Source: a virus. Taken from it: a DNA stretch of 28,925 nt. The stretch covers positions 1-28,925 of IMG/VR virus record IMGVR_UViG_3300017788_000125. The stretch is one strand, 5' to 3'. The position numbers and the translations under genes were made by a program. Within the stretch, counting starts at the first letter, position 1. Each line of letters starts with the position of its first letter. Shown piece by piece: positions 1 through 7,458 of this stretch. Below the pieces are notes generated by a model. That model was not told the DNA's origin, did no database searches, and saw only the letters and a list, made by a program, of their open reading frames with translations.

Positions 1-329
1 ATGTCTAGTTTGGATCGAAGCCATGCGTCTGAGTCCCACCAACCTGTTGGTGTAAGGTTCTCAGTCAGCACCAACTCATGCTCGATCAGCAGTTCGCCGC
101 CTTCAGAGATTCGTTCTACCGATGCGCACAATGGCTCGTAGTTTGCGATCTCCTGCGGCAGCGCTGCGTTCTCCTTCAGACGCACCTCAAGATATTGGTG
201 GATGCGTTCCCCATGTTTGCTCGCTTCACCACCCTCATCGACCACATCCTTCAGCACCCGCTGACGGAAGTATCTGTAGGGGCAGTTCTCGTACAGTTTG
301 ATTGAACTGTAGGAATGACTCAGTTTCAT
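1..329 (-). CDS. PD-(D/E)XK-family nuclease, N-terminal part (cut by window edge)
   Basis: The leftward frame is open from an ATG at 329 to the window edge (about 109 codons), so the C-terminal half is missing. The start, MKLSHSYSSIKLYENCPYRY, is typical of RecB/Cas4-like nucleases (PDDEXK_1 type): a Ser-rich opening, then xxCPYRYxxxRV. A GERIHQYLE segment (residues about 40-48) matches the His motif of these enzymes, and GWWDSDAWLRSKLD near the edge fits the catalytic Asp strand. The family cuts DNA ends or flaps in phage recombination and replication. It lies directly downstream of the DNA polymerase gene and is probably co-transcribed with it. An in-frame ATG at 365 would add 12 residues; neither start has a good Shine-Dalgarno sequence. 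Family call fairly sure, exact role unknown. Confidence 0.75.
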   Translation of the reverse strand, partial: MKLSHSYSSIKLYENCPYRYFRQRVLKDVVDEGGEASKHGERIHQYLEVRLKENAALPQEIANYEPLCASVERISEGGELLIEHELVLTENLTPTGWWDSDAWLRSKLD

Positions 330-336
330 ATTGTCA

Positions 337-355
337 GCGGTGGGACTTCCACCGC
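337..355 (-). promoter_or_regulatory. Hairpin just upstream of the nuclease start codon
   Basis: GCGGTGG (337-343) and CCACCGC (349-355) form a perfect 7-bp stem with a 5-nt loop, 7 nt upstream of the ATG at 329. There is no U-tract, so it is not a standard terminator. It could tune translation of the nuclease or be an mRNA processing site. If translation starts at 365, the hairpin lies inside the coding sequence. Confidence 0.35.
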
Positions 356-382
356 CCTTATTCATTTGGAGATTGGAGTATA

Positions 383-2260
383 TCAGGTTTCACCGTAGTT
401 GTCAGCAACCCCTGATTCACAGGCGATTGGTAAATCAGGACACCAGAGTGGTGGTGTGGACATAATCTCCACAAGAAGTTGCTCTGCGTCTGTCGCCTCT
501 GACTCCGGTGCGGTGATGATGACCTCATCGTGAACTTGGAAAGCAACATGGTAGCGTTGCCCGATCTTCGCCATCTGTTCTGCAATGACGATACGAGCCA
601 ATGCCTGAATCAAATTCTCTGTGACCTTGCCGCCGTAGATTTTTGTCCAGTTAATTTCCTTGACCTCGCCAGTCATCACCCTCGCCTCAATTGCCTTCTT
701 AAACTCTCGGGCATCTGCGATGTAGTAGAACTGGTTGCCGTCTGTACGCAAGGCAGGGTAGCGTATGCGCAGGGTGTTGGGCAGTATGATGCCGTCGCTA
801 TCATAGGGAATCCAATCAACGATCTCGCCGCTGACTTGTGCCACCATGTTGTTGAGCGCGTTGCCGCACTTCTGCCACAGTTGCACGATCTTCCAATTCT
901 TTGCTCGGTACAGACGCACAATCCTGTCGGCTTCGTTGAGGTCGATCTTCACAGAGATACCGCCCTGTCCGATCTCAAGGGTGCGCCTGAACTTCTCAGC
1001 ACCCATGCCGTAACCTAAGCCAAGTATGCAGGTCTTACCTACGAACCGCTCGACCTTATCTGCCTTGGTTATCTTGCGACCATAGACCTCGGTGGCGAAC
1101 TCAGAGTACACATCCCGCCCCTCCGCGAACGCTTGGATTAAGTCCTCTTGCCCTGCGACATGGGCAACCATGCGGGCCTCGATCTGTGAACTATCACAGG
1201 CAATGATCTTGTGGTTTGGTGGTGCTTTGAGTGCGCGTCGGATGGAGTTGTTGCCACGAGCAGGTAGGTTCTGTAGGTTGAGTTTGTCCCCGCCGCTGAA
1301 CCGACCAGTGTGTGCGCCGTAGTAGTTGAGCATGATGGGCAAGCGACCACGCTTTGCCACCCCGAGCAGTGCTTCTGTTCGGGTTTCTTCGATGGTTGAT
1401 TTGACTCCAAGCCGAGCGGATACCGCAGTCTGCACACGCTCATCAGGATGTTCCAGTAAGTCGGTGAACTCTTTGTCGGTCTTGGAAAAGGCAAAGGCTT
1501 CCTTGCCTGTGCGTAGGCTTACCTTTGTGGGAGGGGTGACGCCAAGATTCTGTAGGTACTTGGCGAATATCTGATTGCTCATCAGGGTCTTGGTGATTGT
1601 CTCGTCGGCAATACCTGTCAGCCCCATGTCGTCTAACAACTTCTTCTTGTTTAGTTTGACTTGGTTCAGGTGCGCTAGTAGTACCCCACTATCCAGTTCA
1701 ATGACTGGCTCGGTGTACATGCGTAGGGTTTGGTCGATGACCATGAGTTCGGATACAGGGAATCCCTTGCTCAGTTTCTTGAACAAGTTGTAGGTCAACT
1801 CCACATCGTTGATGCAGTACTCACCATAACTAGCAAGTTCTTGTGGTGTGAAATCCTCTCGATGCTTGCCGACGGCATTGAGAACTTCAGTCCCCTTCTG
1901 TCCTAATCCGTAGTAATTTGCTAGGGCTTTCAGGCTACCACCCACAGTCATGTTGTGGAGTGGTCGTGCCATGCTCAGGGTATCGAGCCACAGTTTCGGT
2001 TTGATTCCGAAATGCCATGAGAGTATCGCACCATCGAACGCGGTGTGATGGCAGAGGATTGCCTTGTCTCGGTAGTCAAGACTGTTGAGGAACTTACCTA
2101 CATTCTCACCCGAGTACCAGTCGATTTGGTAGTTGTTGACCTTGACGCCCACACCAATAACCTCAAACTGCGGGCTACGGATGTAGGCTTCGGTGGTCAT
2201 CTTCGACAGAGAGAACTCCCTGTCGTAGTAGGTTTCAAAATCGATTGTTACTATGTCCAT
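383..2260 (-). CDS. Family A DNA polymerase with 3'-5' exonuclease
   Basis: This 625-aa replicative polymerase has no 5'-3' exonuclease domain. The N-terminal DEDDy-type proofreading domain shows Exo I DFET (Asp7, Glu9), Exo II around HTAFD (Asp76) and Exo III YCIND (Tyr148, Asp152). The polymerase domain shows TGRFSGG...LNLQNLP (residues 318-333), motif A DSSQIEAR (Asp356), motif B RFVGKTCILGLGYG (Arg405, Lys409, Tyr417) and motif C HDE (577-579). All catalytic residues are present. The residue aligned with E. coli Phe762 (T7 Tyr526) is Leu413. The ATG at 2260 overlaps the end of the upstream gene by 10 nt and has a weak Shine-Dalgarno sequence, so translational coupling is likely. It is slightly shorter than T7 gp5. 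Confidence 0.97.
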   Translation of the reverse strand: MDIVTIDFETYYDREFSLSKMTTEAYIRSPQFEVIGVGVKVNNYQIDWYSGENVGKFLNSLDYRDKAILCHHTAFDGAILSWHFGIKPKLWLDTLSMARPLHNMTVGGSLKALANYYGLGQKGTEVLNAVGKHREDFTPQELASYGEYCINDVELTYNLFKKLSKGFPVSELMVIDQTLRMYTEPVIELDSGVLLAHLNQVKLNKKKLLDDMGLTGIADETITKTLMSNQIFAKYLQNLGVTPPTKVSLRTGKEAFAFSKTDKEFTDLLEHPDERVQTAVSARLGVKSTIEETRTEALLGVAKRGRLPIMLNYYGAHTGRFSGGDKLNLQNLPARGNNSIRRALKAPPNHKIIACDSSQIEARMVAHVAGQEDLIQAFAEGRDVYSEFATEVYGRKITKADKVERFVGKTCILGLGYGMGAEKFRRTLEIGQGGISVKIDLNEADRIVRLYRAKNWKIVQLWQKCGNALNNMVAQVSGEIVDWIPYDSDGIILPNTLRIRYPALRTDGNQFYYIADAREFKKAIEARVMTGEVKEINWTKIYGGKVTENLIQALARIVIAEQMAKIGQRYHVAFQVHDEVIITAPESEATDAEQLLVEIMSTPPLWCPDLPIACESGVADNYGET

Positions 2261-2715
2261 ATTTTTTTCATTGCATCTCGGTAATCAAACCGCTCCGCAA
2301 AGCAGTCCTCTATACACACATCCTCGGGTGTCCATGCTTCCACAACATCGTTGTAGATATACATCTTTCTCGGAACGCGCAGGTTGTTGTTGACAAACTG
2401 CCGCCCCTTATCTGTGATGCGCCACATACCCGAGTGCTTTATCTTCGGGTCGGTGTTGGGTCTACGCTCTACCAATTCCCAATGCTTAGTTGTTGGTAGT
2501 TGATTAGACCGCAACACTTCCCTCGGAGCAGTGATGGGTACATCCACCCATCCGTCTCGATCACCATTTTGTTTGGACAACCATATCAAACTCTTTGCCA
2601 TAGTCGCATTGAGATTGACGCGGTAAACGATTCCAAACCTGTCGCACACAGGACACACCCCACCTTCATCGTGGATTGTCCTATGCCATGCTTCTCGCAG
2701 TTCGTCTGTGTCCAT
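2251..2715 (-). CDS. Hypothetical protein with a CxxC motif and winged-helix-like C-terminus
   Basis: This is a 154-aa protein not recognised by name. The sequence shows CPVC at residues about 21-24, a possible half zinc site, and later a GMWRITDKGRQFVNN segment that resembles the wing of winged-helix DNA-binding folds (inference). The ATG at 2715 is chosen because GGAA lies upstream; a TTG at 2763 would extend it but lacks a ribosome site. It overlaps the upstream gene by 35 nt and the polymerase start by 10 nt, so it belongs to the replication operon and may be coupled to polymerase synthesis. Confidence 0.7.
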   Translation of the reverse strand: MDTDELREAWHRTIHDEGGVCPVCDRFGIVYRVNLNATMAKSLIWLSKQNGDRDGWVDVPITAPREVLRSNQLPTTKHWELVERRPNTDPKIKHSGMWRITDKGRQFVNNNLRVPRKMYIYNDVVEAWTPEDVCIEDCFAERFDYRDAMKKIWT

Positions 2716-2893
2716 CAGATTCCAGTTGTTGTATGTGCCATAGGTATAGACGACGAGACTCAACCAACAACTCGCGGGTCAGCGGCAGGTTATCTTCGTA
2801 CCGCTTCTCCACGATGTTGTCGTGTATCTGCTTGTTGAGTTTGTCGATCCGCAACAGGATGGTTGCGTAGTCAAAAAACTCGGTGTCAGTCAC
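2681..2893 (-). CDS. Small hypothetical protein (70 aa)
   Basis: A 70-aa, charged, largely helical protein with no recognised family. It begins at a GTG at 2893 that overlaps the TGA of the upstream DUF3310 gene by 8 nt, typical of translational coupling in this operon. It overlaps the next gene by 35 nt. Leu, Ile, Glu and Arg spacing suggests a short coiled coil. Gene order and overlaps support it as real; function is unknown. Confidence 0.6.
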   Translation of the reverse strand: MTDTEFFDYATILLRIDKLNKQIHDNIVEKRYEDNLPLTRELLVESRRLYLWHIQQLESDGHRRTARSMA

Positions 2894-3299
2894 CCATCAC
2901 CTCGATCATCTTGTCGATATAGTGGCGGGCTTTCTTTACATCTATCACCCCACCTTTGACACTACACCGAGCAAGATATTTGATAGCGTTACCCTGCAAA
3001 AACCCAACGAACTGCTCCTTGGTCATCCATGATTCCATCGCTGACCATGGTTGGATGCTCATGTTCTTGTAGTGATCGCCACCCACCTGCCGCAGATCAG
3101 GCTTTATCTCGTTGTTGATCTTGTACACCACAGGCACTTGTGTTACGGCATCTGTGATCTGACTGTTCACTTCCTTACGGACAGCATACACCACAGGCAT
3201 GGCACACTTAAACTTTGCACCAACTTCTTTGGGTGTGGCGGTTGGGTTCTTCTCGAAATACCTACGAACCTTCGCTGAAATACTCATCTTCTTTCTCAT
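2886..3299 (-). CDS. DUF3310 protein with N-terminal helix-turn-helix-like region
   Basis: This 137-aa protein has two parts. Residues about 5-45 (ISAKVRRYFEKNPTATPKEV...) look like a helix-turn-helix. Residues about 72-137 carry the DUF3310 signature: GGDHYK, IQPWSAMESWMTKEQFVGFLQGN, AIKYLAR and KKARHYIDKM. The DUF3310 fold occurs in T7 gp1.7, described as a nucleotide kinase, and in many phage proteins fused to other domains, so a nucleotide-linked role is possible but unproven here. The ATG at 3299 has AGGAG 7 nt upstream. It lies two genes upstream of the DNA polymerase, which fits a replication-associated role. Confidence 0.85.
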   Translation of the reverse strand: MRKKMSISAKVRRYFEKNPTATPKEVGAKFKCAMPVVYAVRKEVNSQITDAVTQVPVVYKINNEIKPDLRQVGGDHYKNMSIQPWSAMESWMTKEQFVGFLQGNAIKYLARCSVKGGVIDVKKARHYIDKMIEVMGD

Positions 3300-3313
3300 T
3301 GCTTTCTCCTAAG

Positions 3314-3460
3314 TTAAAAAGGTGCTTCTTCTAGCGCATCGAGCATGGCTTTCTTCTCTTGCTCTGCGTTCTTCTTAAACCAAAGGACAACAAGTTGTCG
3401 TTCCTCGGGTGTCTTGAATGGGCTGTTCCATCTCTGCATGGTCATGCCCGATGGGTGCAT
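3314..3460 (-). CDS. Small hypothetical protein (48 aa)
   Basis: A short leftward frame reading MHPSGMTMQRWNSPFKTPEE... and ending ...DALEEAPF. The ATG at 3460 immediately follows the upstream TGA (TGAG-ATG) and has GAGGTGAG upstream; an in-frame ATG at 3490 would add 10 residues inside the upstream gene. The C-terminal half is strongly charged and helical (KKNAEQEKKAMLDALEE). It fills the interval between two well-supported genes. No family recognised. Confidence 0.6.
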   Translation of the reverse strand: MHPSGMTMQRWNSPFKTPEERQLVVLWFKKNAEQEKKAMLDALEEAPF

Positions 3461-3461
3461 C

Positions 3462-3716
3462 TCACTTCTCACCTCGTTGTCTCCTTTCATAAATTTTATG
3501 TTGCTCCCCTACCCACAACCTAGCACAGACAATCTCCAACTCATCGCTTGGCTCTCGGGTATCGAGTGCTGACTTCCATCCGTTAGCGTAGCCATCGAGA
3601 GAACCTAGGTAGTACGCCCTCTCATACACTGCTAACATCGTGCCGCCGAATACACCGACAATCAATACTACTACTGCAACATGCTTGACTACATTGGGGT
3701 TGATACTTATCTTCAC
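3462..3716 (-). CDS. Small single-pass membrane protein
   Basis: An 84-aa protein with one clear membrane helix near the N-terminus (residues about 10-31, VVKHVAVVVLIVGVFGGTMLAV) followed by a soluble charged tail. The start is a GTG at 3716 that overlaps the preceding TGA (GTGA) and has AGGAGGTG upstream. No signal-peptidase site is obvious, so it is probably anchored in the inner membrane with the tail outside or inside. Function is unknown. Early phage operons often carry such proteins to alter host envelope processes. Confidence 0.7.
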   Translation of the reverse strand: MKISINPNVVKHVAVVVLIVGVFGGTMLAVYERAYYLGSLDGYANGWKSALDTREPSDELEIVCARLWVGEQHKIYERRQRGEK

Positions 3717-4078
3717 CAGTCACCTCCTCGTGGTAGGTCAAGCCCCAAGTCTTTGAAGTCCTCATCAGAACTTCCTTCATCCATATCCATGAACATAGAC
3801 TTTGTTGGGGTGTGTTTAACGACAACTTCCTTCTCCTTCTTCGGTACGCGACCGCCATGTATTGCCTTCATCAATCTGTCGGCGGCTTGATTTACTGTTA
3901 CTTTCTTTGTGGTCTTTGGCTTAGGCGTTGGTAGTGATGGGGCATCAACCCATTGCTCGTTCGTGATGCCCCTGACACCACACTCACACCGCCATCGCCG
4001 CACCTTGGTCTGCTCTGCCTCTCTCCATCTCGTGTCGAGACACCGCATTGTCTGCTTGCACTTCGGACACTTCATCAA
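3713..4078 (-). CDS. Zinc-ribbon protein
   Basis: A 121-aa protein starting MMKCPKCKQTMRC, with a second cysteine pair CEC at residues about 31-33, giving a CxxC...CxC zinc ribbon like those in NrdR and Ogr-type phage proteins. A Lys/Pro-rich linker and an acidic tail follow. GGAG lies 6 nt before the first ATG, so the start is secure although it sits 95 nt inside the upstream gene. A nucleic-acid-binding or transcription-related role is inferred only from the zinc ribbon. Confidence 0.75.
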   Translation of the reverse strand: MMKCPKCKQTMRCLDTRWREAEQTKVRRWRCECGVRGITNEQWVDAPSLPTPKPKTTKKVTVNQAADRLMKAIHGGRVPKKEKEVVVKHTPTKSMFMDMDEGSSDEDFKDLGLDLPRGGDW

Positions 4079-4916
4079 AGACTCCGAATAGTTTTCTTAG
4101 GTCGATACTGTGGGTGTTACATATCTCATTCACGATGGGCGGTACATCAGCAGAAACAATGGCATTAGGTTTGTACCAATGCCCATGCCATATAGCATGT
4201 GCCGCAATACCACGCAGTAGTTCAATGGGATACTCGTTGTTCTTGATCGAAGTGTATAACAGATTCAACCAAGTTGTGTTAGACCAATCAGGTATTCCTC
4301 GGTTGCCATCTTTCTTACTTTGCTCAAGCATATCGTCAAATGCTCTGACCCTTGCTCGTGCCTTGATGCCGTACTTGAACTTGCGTAGTGCAGACAACCA
4401 CTGCTTACGCGCATCCGTGTTGACAGAAGATAGTATGTCGGGTCGGTAGTTAGTGCACTTACCTGTATTGAGATCGAACTGTATTCCCTCAAAGTACTCA
4501 GGTGCGTTGCCCCGCATGTGTTCCCAACTGATATAGGTTCTATCTTCAACTGGTTTAGTCGGTATCGCACAGACATGATCGACCCTATACCTACCTGTAC
4601 CAACGCGTTGCCACATGAATGGGATTGCCGCATACAGACTTGCGGCTAGGGTGTGAGCACACATACTCCTGATCGTGTGCGGTGTACTGGTAAAGGTAAA
4701 CTTGTTGTCAGGTGAGAAGTAACCGATCTCCACACCCTGCTCGTTACCAAAGTACAGGTGAATGTTGGCGTCACGCATATACAACCTGCCCCATGATCGG
4801 AAGGGCTTGCCCTTCGATGGGTTCTTTGCAGTCTTGACTAGTGCCAAGGCATCTTCATAGGTGCGGACTTGCGCCTTCAACCACCACTGTCTACTAACCA
4901 TGTCACTGAAGTGCAT
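3984..4916 (-). CDS. Hypothetical protein (310 aa)
   Basis: A 310-aa protein of unknown family. It starts at the ATG at 4916 (MHFSDMVSRQWW), with AAGGA 8 nt upstream and directly after the TAA of the preceding gene. The N-terminal half mixes beta-like aromatic segments (RLYMRDANIHLYFG, VEIGYFSPDNKFTF); the C-terminal half is helical with a CHHH-free, Trp/His-rich stretch (AAHAIWHGHWYKP). The last 31 codons overlap the zinc-ribbon gene in another frame. No catalytic motif was recognised. Confidence 0.7.
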   Translation of the reverse strand: MHFSDMVSRQWWLKAQVRTYEDALALVKTAKNPSKGKPFRSWGRLYMRDANIHLYFGNEQGVEIGYFSPDNKFTFTSTPHTIRSMCAHTLAASLYAAIPFMWQRVGTGRYRVDHVCAIPTKPVEDRTYISWEHMRGNAPEYFEGIQFDLNTGKCTNYRPDILSSVNTDARKQWLSALRKFKYGIKARARVRAFDDMLEQSKKDGNRGIPDWSNTTWLNLLYTSIKNNEYPIELLRGIAAHAIWHGHWYKPNAIVSADVPPIVNEICNTHSIDLRKLFGVFDEVSEVQADNAVSRHEMERGRADQGAAMAV

Positions 4917-4926
4917 ATATGTTTCC

Positions 4927-5562
4927 TTATCGTGTGATCTTATTGGCAACAACGGCGGCAGTCAATGCACCAAGGTCTACCTGTACATCAACCTCTTTCT
5001 TGGTGCGCTCCACTATTTCGCGGTGCTTCTCCTTGTACTTTTGAGGAATCAAATCCCACAGTGGAGGCCACATCTTTAGGGCAGGTGAGAGAGTAGCGTG
5101 TGCATCGATGATCTTCTTAACCTGAGCGACAAACTCATCGCGCTTTTTAGCCACCGCATCGCATCGCTCACGCCATGCAACAACCTCTGCCTTCAACTCA
5201 GCCCATGCAGGATGATCTCTGAGGATGATATCGGCACTGTTGTAACTACTGTTGGACTTAGCGTACTCAGTATCGGCAAATTTAGGAGGCCAAGGCTTAG
5301 GTGTAGCGAGGGTAAAGCGCAGACTACATCGCATATCTCCAACCTTACTGATCTCCATCTGCTCAACCATAGACAAGAACTCCTGCGGTACTGCGTTTAA
5401 TACCGCAACATGTTGCCCATACAACACCTCATAAACCCTCTCACCCCATACAGTAGGGTCAGGGCGAGAGTCTTGCGCCGCTTGCAATTGCTTGTCGAAT
5501 ACTAGCCGAGCATTGCGCACAATCTCCTCTTGCAATTCCTTACTGAATCTTACTGTTGCCAT
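4927..5562 (-). CDS. Hypothetical protein, possibly Nmad5-like
   Basis: A 211-aa protein. The ATG at 5562 has AAGGAG at ideal spacing; an upstream in-frame start is not supported. The layout is an N-terminal helix (FSKELQEEIVRNARLVFDKQLQAA), then VYEVLYG, then a short beta region with a Pro/Trp-rich stretch (PKPWPP), then a long helical or coiled-coil region and a C-terminal tail. This resembles what I recall of the Nmad5 (putative nucleotide-modification-associated) family in phages. That match is from memory and unverified, so the function is left open. Confidence 0.55.
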   Translation of the reverse strand: MATVRFSKELQEEIVRNARLVFDKQLQAAQDSRPDPTVWGERVYEVLYGQHVAVLNAVPQEFLSMVEQMEISKVGDMRCSLRFTLATPKPWPPKFADTEYAKSNSSYNSADIILRDHPAWAELKAEVVAWRERCDAVAKKRDEFVAQVKKIIDAHATLSPALKMWPPLWDLIPQKYKEKHREIVERTKKEVDVQVDLGALTAAVVANKITR

Positions 5563-6130
5563 GTTCTTCTCCTTCGTTAAGTTCGTTGGCTTCAATCGCT
5601 TCCCATACTGCCTCGTCACTGGTCAGATGGTCATAGTCCCGCTCTAACTCTCGGTACAACTCCCGCATGTGCCGCCTGAATATCTCTTTACTGGCATCCG
5701 TAAACTCCTCCATCTCGTAACTGCGTGCCTCATCCCACGCCTCAACGATCTGCTCGTGGAAGTCTGTCGTGATAGGTAAGATATAGGCAAAGATATCGCT
5801 GTCTATATTGAAAGCAACACAGTTCTCGTGGTAGTAGTGCCCGCAATGCCGACAATGAAACTTCACATCACCACCATGCTCTAACAACTTGCGTATCATC
5901 GGGTACTCATCAGGCTTGAAGTTCACCTCCACGAACTTCTTGGTGTCCTTGATGAATCCCTCAAAACATGCACCATCACCTTGGCTACAGAACCCTGAGA
6001 AGTGTATGTCCGTAACCAAGATACCCTGCTCTAACATCCGCTCCCCAAACTCATCGTAGGTGTGATCCCACCATGCACCACACTCGACATTGAAGTAGCG
6101 GTACTTCTCAATGAGTTGCGCCTTGTCCAT
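5540..6130 (-). CDS. Conserved phage hypothetical protein with Cys/His cluster
   Basis: A 196-aa acidic protein. Residues about 41-58 (DIHFSGFCSQGDGACFEG) match a signature seen in many phage proteins of unknown role (usually F-x-QGDGA). CRHCGHYYHENC (residues 93-104) is a compact Cys/His cluster that may bind zinc. The C-terminus is a long acidic helix. The ATG at 6130 overlaps the TGA of the metallopeptidase gene (TGATG), so translation is probably coupled to it. It overlaps the next gene by 23 nt. Confidence 0.7.
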   Translation of the reverse strand: MDKAQLIEKYRYFNVECGAWWDHTYDEFGERMLEQGILVTDIHFSGFCSQGDGACFEGFIKDTKKFVEVNFKPDEYPMIRKLLEHGGDVKFHCRHCGHYYHENCVAFNIDSDIFAYILPITTDFHEQIVEAWDEARSYEMEEFTDASKEIFRRHMRELYRELERDYDHLTSDEAVWEAIEANELNEGEEHGNSKIQ

Positions 6131-7302
6131 CACATCAACACCACTTCACCGAATGGTGCTTCGTTCTCGTGTGTGGATACCCACAGTACTGGATACTCAG
6201 GCTGATCTCCGAAGTCATCGCAGTACAAGTCAGTCAGAAAGACACAGGCAACTGGCTCGATGTTGTTGGTTGCGAGATACTCAAAGACGGGGCTGAAGGC
6301 AGTACCGCCGCCACCATGGGGTGCAAATTGAAGTTCATCATCACGCCCAAACCGATCGTAGTGGCAGACTTCGCTATCAAAATAAACAACATGAATCGCA
6401 CTGGGGTTCCCTTCTTCTTTAACGGCACGAATCTCTGCCGCGAACTGGTTGAGTTCCGCTTCACCGATAGACCCTGAGCAGTCAATCGCAAAGGCAATCT
6501 CGCCGAGCCGCTCACCATTGGCAGTGGGCAAGTACAATCCTTGCGACAGGAAGCGGCGGTTAGGTCTAGCGAATGAGCGGGTATCGTCTTTACACTTCTC
6601 GATGAAGCGGCGTAGCACATCACGCCAATCAACCTTGGGTTGCAATATCTCACCGACAAACCGCTCGATACTGGCAGACAACTTGCCCATCATCTTCGCC
6701 GCTTGAGCGGCCTGTGCTACTCGCACCTTCCACTCGGCGGCTTCCTGTGCCTGTTCAGCAGGACTACCATCACCATCTTGGCAGTCATCAAGCGGGTCGC
6801 CACCGCCACTTCCATCATCGTCAGGCAGGATGTTGTAGATGCCATCAGTTGTACCGCCACCTGCTTGGTGCAGTTGAGGGTCTAGCAGACCGCCTTCAAT
6901 CATCTTGCCAATGCCTTCGTCAGTCAGCAGTTGGTTAATCACATAGTCACCTGCCTGATTCCACTTGCGTGGGTCACGCCCTCCTCGTCTGAAGGGATGC
7001 TCAAGCATGGGGTGAAAGCACTCGTGTGCTACCAAGAACTTTACTTCCTCGTCAGTTAACGCCTCGACAAAGCGAGGGTTGTAGACAATGTGCTTGCCGT
7101 TGGTTGCCGCCGTAGGTATCTCATCGTTGAACTCAAAGGGCATGTTCAAAGCGATCGTACCCACGAACGGATGCTCCAAGACCAAGGCAGTACGAGCCTT
7201 GATGATGCGCTTGTATTGCACCGCCTTCTGTGCATCAGTCAGCGGTGTCATGTCGGCATACTTGGTGTTATGCACGACAGAGTTAGGTGCAAGTGTGGTC
7301 AT
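6130..7302 (-). CDS. VWA-like / putative metallopeptidase (DUF2201 type)
   Basis: This 390-aa protein combines two domains. Residues about 20-135 are a DUF2201_N-type metallopeptidase-like domain with HECFH (93-97) and a downstream GDYVIN segment that could give a third metal ligand. A Gly/Asp-rich linker (about 145-185) follows. Residues about 265-390 are a von Willebrand A-like domain with the MIDAS motif DCSGS (274-278), Thr334 and Asp358, all present. Such proteins are regularly paired with MoxR AAA ATPases, as here (8331-9314), in putative chaperone or protease-like assemblies. The ATG overlaps the end of the 52-aa gene (ATGA). Substrate unknown. Confidence 0.9.
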   Translation of the reverse strand: MTTLAPNSVVHNTKYADMTPLTDAQKAVQYKRIIKARTALVLEHPFVGTIALNMPFEFNDEIPTAATNGKHIVYNPRFVEALTDEEVKFLVAHECFHPMLEHPFRRGGRDPRKWNQAGDYVINQLLTDEGIGKMIEGGLLDPQLHQAGGGTTDGIYNILPDDDGSGGGDPLDDCQDGDGSPAEQAQEAAEWKVRVAQAAQAAKMMGKLSASIERFVGEILQPKVDWRDVLRRFIEKCKDDTRSFARPNRRFLSQGLYLPTANGERLGEIAFAIDCSGSIGEAELNQFAAEIRAVKEEGNPSAIHVVYFDSEVCHYDRFGRDDELQFAPHGGGGTAFSPVFEYLATNNIEPVACVFLTDLYCDDFGDQPEYPVLWVSTHENEAPFGEVVLM

Positions 7303-7457
7303 TTCACTTCTCCTTCCAATGTTTTAATTAAGTCATTGCGTATGCGGTTGAGTTCTGCATCGGACAAGTCCAACTCTTCACCAATCTCATCAAAGTTCAT
7401 GGCTAACCCAACCCGCGCTATCTCCAACACAGTCACTAGATCTTCTTGACTAATCAC
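7299..7457 (-). CDS. Small helical protein (52 aa) in the MoxR/VWA module
   Basis: This starts at a GTG at 7457, just after the TAA of the upstream gene, with GGGAG 7 nt upstream. The frame runs open further upstream but only across the neighbouring gene. The product (ISQEDLVTVLEIARVGLAMN..., then EELDLSDAELNRIRNDL) is predicted to be all helix and resembles a small helical adaptor or helix-turn-helix. It is wedged between the 282-aa protein and the VWA protein with a 4-nt overlap, so it is probably made in proportion to them. No family recognised. Confidence 0.65.
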   Translation of the reverse strand: MISQEDLVTVLEIARVGLAMNFDEIGEELDLSDAELNRIRNDLIKTLEGEVK

Positions 7458-7458
7458 T

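Noticed and set aside
530-1018. 162-codon rightward frame opposite the DNA polymerase gene
   Set aside because: The polymerase motifs lie on the other strand and no ribosome site supports the frame.
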